From NCBI RefSeq assembly GCF_030064065.1, contig NZ_CP125946.1:1426001-1490000 (forward strand): a DNA stretch of 64,000 bases. Reading direction: 5' to 3'. Positions 62,742-64,000 of this stretch are shown one piece after another. Position numbers and translations under genes: made by a program. Position 1 is the stretch's first letter. The number at the start of each line of letters is the position of its first letter. Below the pieces are notes generated by a model. The model made no database searches. It saw only the letters and a list, made by a program, of their open reading frames with translations, and was not told the origin of the DNA. The DNA comes from Rothia sp. SD9660Na (GTDB lineage Bacteria; Actinomycetota; Actinomycetes; Actinomycetales; Micrococcaceae).

Positions 62742-64000
62742 GTGCGAGAACTGCGACTTGCTAGCATTCACGACGACGGTGAAAACCTTGTCCTCGAATC
62801 ATCTGACGGCGCAACCTACCTCTTGCCCATCGACCAGAACCTACGGCAGAGCATTGCCCGCGCCCGCCGTATCAGCCCCCTGCGCGGCGGCAGCGCTAGC
62901 GGAGCCTTTGGCCCCCGCGACATCCAGACCCGTTTCCGCCAGGGCGCAACGGTTGAAGAGATTGCGGCAGAGTCAGGTTGGGAGCCGGAGCGCGTGCGCC
63001 GTTACGAGTGGCCCATCGTCGCTGAACGCGCCAACATCATTCAGACAGCCCGCACCGTGGTCATTTCCCCTGCCCCTGGCCAAGGTGGAGCCGCCCAGAG
63101 CCTCAACCAGCACATCGAAGCTGTATCTGAACGCTTCGACTTCGCCCAAGCCCCCATGGAGTGGAGCACCTGGCAGCAGGAATCAGGCCAGTGGACCGTG
63201 TCTGTTGATGTAGAGCTGAGTGAGGACGCCCAGGCCAACCTGCCGCGCGGCGTCATGTTCCCCGCCCGGTGGAACTTCAACCCTGCCAATCAGAGCATCT
63301 ACGCCTCAAATGAAGCCGCCTATTTCCTCATGGGCCGCGACCACTCCCACGATGCCCCCATTCCGGGCCCGGCCAAGCAGGCAGCGGCACCCCAGGATGA
63401 GGCTGCAAGCGACGTTCCCGAGCAGGCTGCTCCCGCTACCGTTGGTGTTCAGGTAGCCGAGCCCCGCATCGCCCGCGTGAGCATCCCCGAGCAGAAGGAA
63501 CAGAACGAGCTGCTCGATGAGCTGACCGCTCGCCGCGGCGTCCGCTCCTTTGATCCTGCCAGTGAGCGCAAGCTAGCTGACCTGCTCGAACGTGCCCGCC
63601 GCAGCTCCCGCCCTGCCCCCGCAGCCGAGGTGCATGCCGAACCTGCCCCTGAAACCGAAGAACCTGCTGCAGCGGTAGCCGAAGAAGCAACCCAGCAGCA
63701 GACTACCGCTAGCGAAAATACCACTAGTGAAAATACCGCTAGTGAAAATGCCGTAGAGCAGCAGGTGCCTGAGGAGGCTATCGAGATAGGAGTTGAAGCT
63801 CCGGTAACTCTTGAGGAGGCTCCCCTGCCCACCGAGACTTCAAGTGCTCAGGGTTCCTTGTCTGATGAGCAGAGCCAGGGTACCGATGGCTCGCACCTTG
63901 CTGTGGTGCCCCAGCGCGAAGCTGACGTCCAGGAGTCTGAGGCTCCCCTTACCGAGGCTACAGAAGATGCCCCTGAAGCACAGGCTGAGCAGGTAGGAGA
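62742..64000 (+). CDS. sepH: septation protein SepH (DUF3071), 3' end missing
   Basis: First about 419 codons; runs off the right edge. SepH promotes FtsZ assembly at actinobacterial septa. The conserved N-terminal domain starts RELRLASIHDDGENLVLES and includes a helix-turn-helix-like stretch DIQTRFRQGATVEEIAAES plus WEPERVRRYEWPIVAERA. From about residue 205 the protein is Ala/Glu/Pro-rich and disordered, with a 5-residue tandem repeat near residue 325. The GTG at 62742 has AAGGAG eight bases upstream. Next to DUF4193, dut and DUF3093 as in relatives. Confidence 0.9.
   Translation, partial: MRELRLASIHDDGENLVLESSDGATYLLPIDQNLRQSIARARRISPLRGGSASGAFGPRDIQTRFRQGATVEEIAAESGWEPERVRRYEWPIVAERANIIQTARTVVISPAPGQGGAAQSLNQHIEAVSERFDFAQAPMEWSTWQQESGQWTVSVDVELSEDAQANLPRGVMFPARWNFNPANQSIYASNEAAYFLMGRDHSHDAPIPGPAKQAAAPQDEAASDVPEQAAPATVGVQVAEPRIARVSIPEQKEQNELLDELTARRGVRSFDPASERKLADLLERARRSSRPAPAAEVHAEPAPETEEPAAAVAEEATQQQTTASENTTSENTASENAVEQQVPEEAIEIGVEAPVTLEEAPLPTETSSAQGSLSDEQSQGTDGSHLAVVPQREADVQESEAPLTEATEDAPEAQAEQVG
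63705..63749 (+). repeat. three tandem 15-bp repeats inside sepH
   Basis: ACCGCTAGCGAAAAT, ACCACTAGTGAAAAT, ACCGCTAGTGAAAAT, in frame, encoding three T-(A/T)-S-E-N units in the disordered part of SepH. In-frame slippage could vary linker length. Confidence 0.8.

Overview
The window looks like chromosome of a moderately high-GC actinobacterium (about 58-60% G+C by eye). The gene set is actinobacterial: SepH, DUF4193, DUF3710, DUF3093, a fused CydDC, DUF7455, and a separate ParC/ParE pair. Codon use, the cytochrome bd locus and the overall content suggest Micrococcaceae, most likely Rothia or a close relative; no 16S gene is present to confirm this.

Layout. 1-8.8 kb: the end of rpe, a Na+/H+ antiporter-family gene, then a leftward block with a PD-(D/E)XK protein, def, fmt and rsmB, followed by a CapA-like lipoprotein and a MOSC protein. 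8.8-11.3 kb: six tRNA genes (Gly, Val, Gly / Gly, Cys, Val) interrupted by an ABC-F ribosome-protection gene. That gene has its own promoter, a leaderless 14-residue leader peptide and two mutually exclusive hairpins, which look like an antibiotic-responsive attenuator. 11.5-25.3 kb: mostly housekeeping genes (acetyltransferase, ZapE, YbaK, hydrolase, MsrB, RNase D, Rieske protein, Dxs, AGCS symporter, Mug, aconitase).

26.4-39.3 kb: a complete type I-E CRISPR-Cas locus. An array of 44 perfect 28-nt repeats (43 spacers) is followed by leftward cas3. A ribbon-helix-helix antitoxin/toxin-like pair lies upstream of cas3 in the same orientation. A divergent control region comes next, then rightward cas8e-cse2-cas7e-cas5e-cas6e, an 18-bp perfect hairpin, and cas1-cas2e. 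The divergent control region carries a degenerate CRISPR repeat with a compensatory change in its stem, the hallmark of a CreA/CreR-like regulatory crRNA. One spacer encodes a peptide matching the Fmt protein found in this same window, with only synonymous differences over 23 nt.

39.4-54.3 kb: parC, a small membrane protein, cydDC-cydB-cydA (bd oxidase and its assembly exporter), mdh, parE, a DUF7455 protein, and an autoregulated-looking XRE/DUF2975 pair with tandem operators. 54.4-64 kb: a conserved actinobacterial block with a TRAM RNA methyltransferase, an APC permease, two TrkA-type proteins, an OB-fold protein, DUF3710, dut, DUF3093, DUF4193 and sepH (running off the end).

Two window-wide signals stand out. 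The 9-mer GCGGACGCC (either strand) is strongly over-represented, and its AGGACGCC core forms the stems of several terminators, as uptake sequences do in other bacteria. A dispersed structured element with covarying terminal inverted repeats occurs twice, both times between convergent genes (17.65 kb and 54.29 kb).
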